From assembly GCA_002304935.1 (NCBI GenBank), contig DBPS01000025.1:1-25554 (forward strand): DNA of 25,554 nt. Direction: 5' to 3'. Shown piece after piece: positions 25,333 to 25,554 of the stretch. This stretch comes from Candidatus Humimicrobium oleiphilum (lineage in GTDB: Bacteria > Actinomycetota > Humimicrobiia > Humimicrobiales > Humimicrobiaceae). The position numbers and the translations under genes are program-made. Below the pieces are notes generated by a model. That model had not been told where the DNA came from and searched no databases. It saw nothing but the letters and a program-made list of their open reading frames with translations. Positions within the stretch are counted from its first letter, which is position 1; the number at the start of each line of letters is the position of its first letter.

Positions 25333-25554
25333 CTACATATTCATTATGTTTATAGGTTTTAATATATCAAATACTATCCCCACAAGGAATAAAGAAATAA
25401 AAATCACTATTCCTATTGAATTATAAATACTCACTGCTTTTTTGCTTAACGGCTTTCTCCTAATTGCTTCTATGGTAAGTACGACTATGTGCCCTCCGTC
25501 AAGAGGCAGGAGAGGTATTATATTGCTGAAGCCAAGCAAAAGCGATACAAGTGC
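25333..25554 (-). CDS. rseP: Site-2 protease, RseP-like, C-terminal fragment
   Basis: Only the last 73 codons are in the window; the frame stays open to the right edge. The fragment carries the S2P third-motif region NIIPLLPLDGGH (motif N/P-x-LDGG), whose Asp is the family's third zinc ligand, followed by a basic loop and a final transmembrane helix (about IGIVIFISLFLVGIVF). An inner-membrane M50 zinc protease that cuts membrane-embedded anti-sigma factors or signal peptides. A TTG at 25539 is internal, not the true start. The HExxH part lies beyond the edge. Adjacency to ispG supports the RseP/YluC assignment. Confidence 0.9.
   Translation of the reverse strand, partial: ALVSLLLGFSNIIPLLPLDGGHIVVLTIEAIRRKPLSKKAVSIYNSIGIVIFISLFLVGIVFDILKPINIMNM

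Overview
The window is a dense, single-strand housekeeping block from an AT-rich bacterium. Every supported gene is read from the minus strand. Transcription therefore starts at the right edge (rseP, ispG, proS) and ends at the left edge with the first bases of a 16S rRNA gene. No phage, transposon, CRISPR or defence genes were found.

Organism: the order pnp / M16 peptidase / dapB / dapA / RNase J / ftsK / cinA / recA, preceded by nusA / infB / rbfA / nrnA / truB / ribF / rpsO, matches the classic arrangement in Actinomycetota and is also shared in part by Clostridia-like Bacillota. The base composition is far too AT-rich for typical actinomycetes. A deep-branching low-GC actinobacterial lineage, or another uncultured Gram-positive-like lineage, is the best guess. 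This is inference from gene order; the 16S fragment is too short to decide.

Layout, right to left (direction of transcription): (1) 25554-22456: end of an RseP-type site-2 protease, ispG (isoprenoids) and proS. (2) 22443-20284: recD2 helicase, sitting where rimP is usually found. (3) 20283-20092: a non-coding leader with a strong promoter followed by an intrinsic-terminator hairpin just before nusA, an attenuator-like arrangement. (4) 20091-13336: nusA, infB, rbfA, nrnA, truB, ribF (transcription, translation initiation, ribosome and tRNA maturation, RNA turnover, FMN/FAD). truB is interrupted by a one-base frameshift in a run of nine T. (5) 13335-13137: terminator plus new promoter. (6) 13136-5923: rpsO, pnp, M16 peptidase, dapB, dapA, RNase J (S15, RNA decay, lysine/diaminopimelate synthesis). 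(7) 5905-1582: ftsK, cinA, thpR. (8) recA with its own extended -10 promoter. (9) 409-34: non-coding region with tandem rRNA promoters and a boxA-like antitermination site leading into 16S rRNA.

The genes link information processing: NusA, IF2, RbfA, S15, TruB, ProRS, PNPase, NrnA and RNase J cover transcription elongation, initiation, ribosome maturation and mRNA decay; RecA, RecD2 and FtsK handle DNA repair and segregation. I did not find an undescribed multi-gene system. The most interesting signals are the nusA leader attenuator, the truB slippery-run frameshift, the absence of rimP and ylxR from their usual places, the rRNA promoter region, and the frequent TTG start codons.
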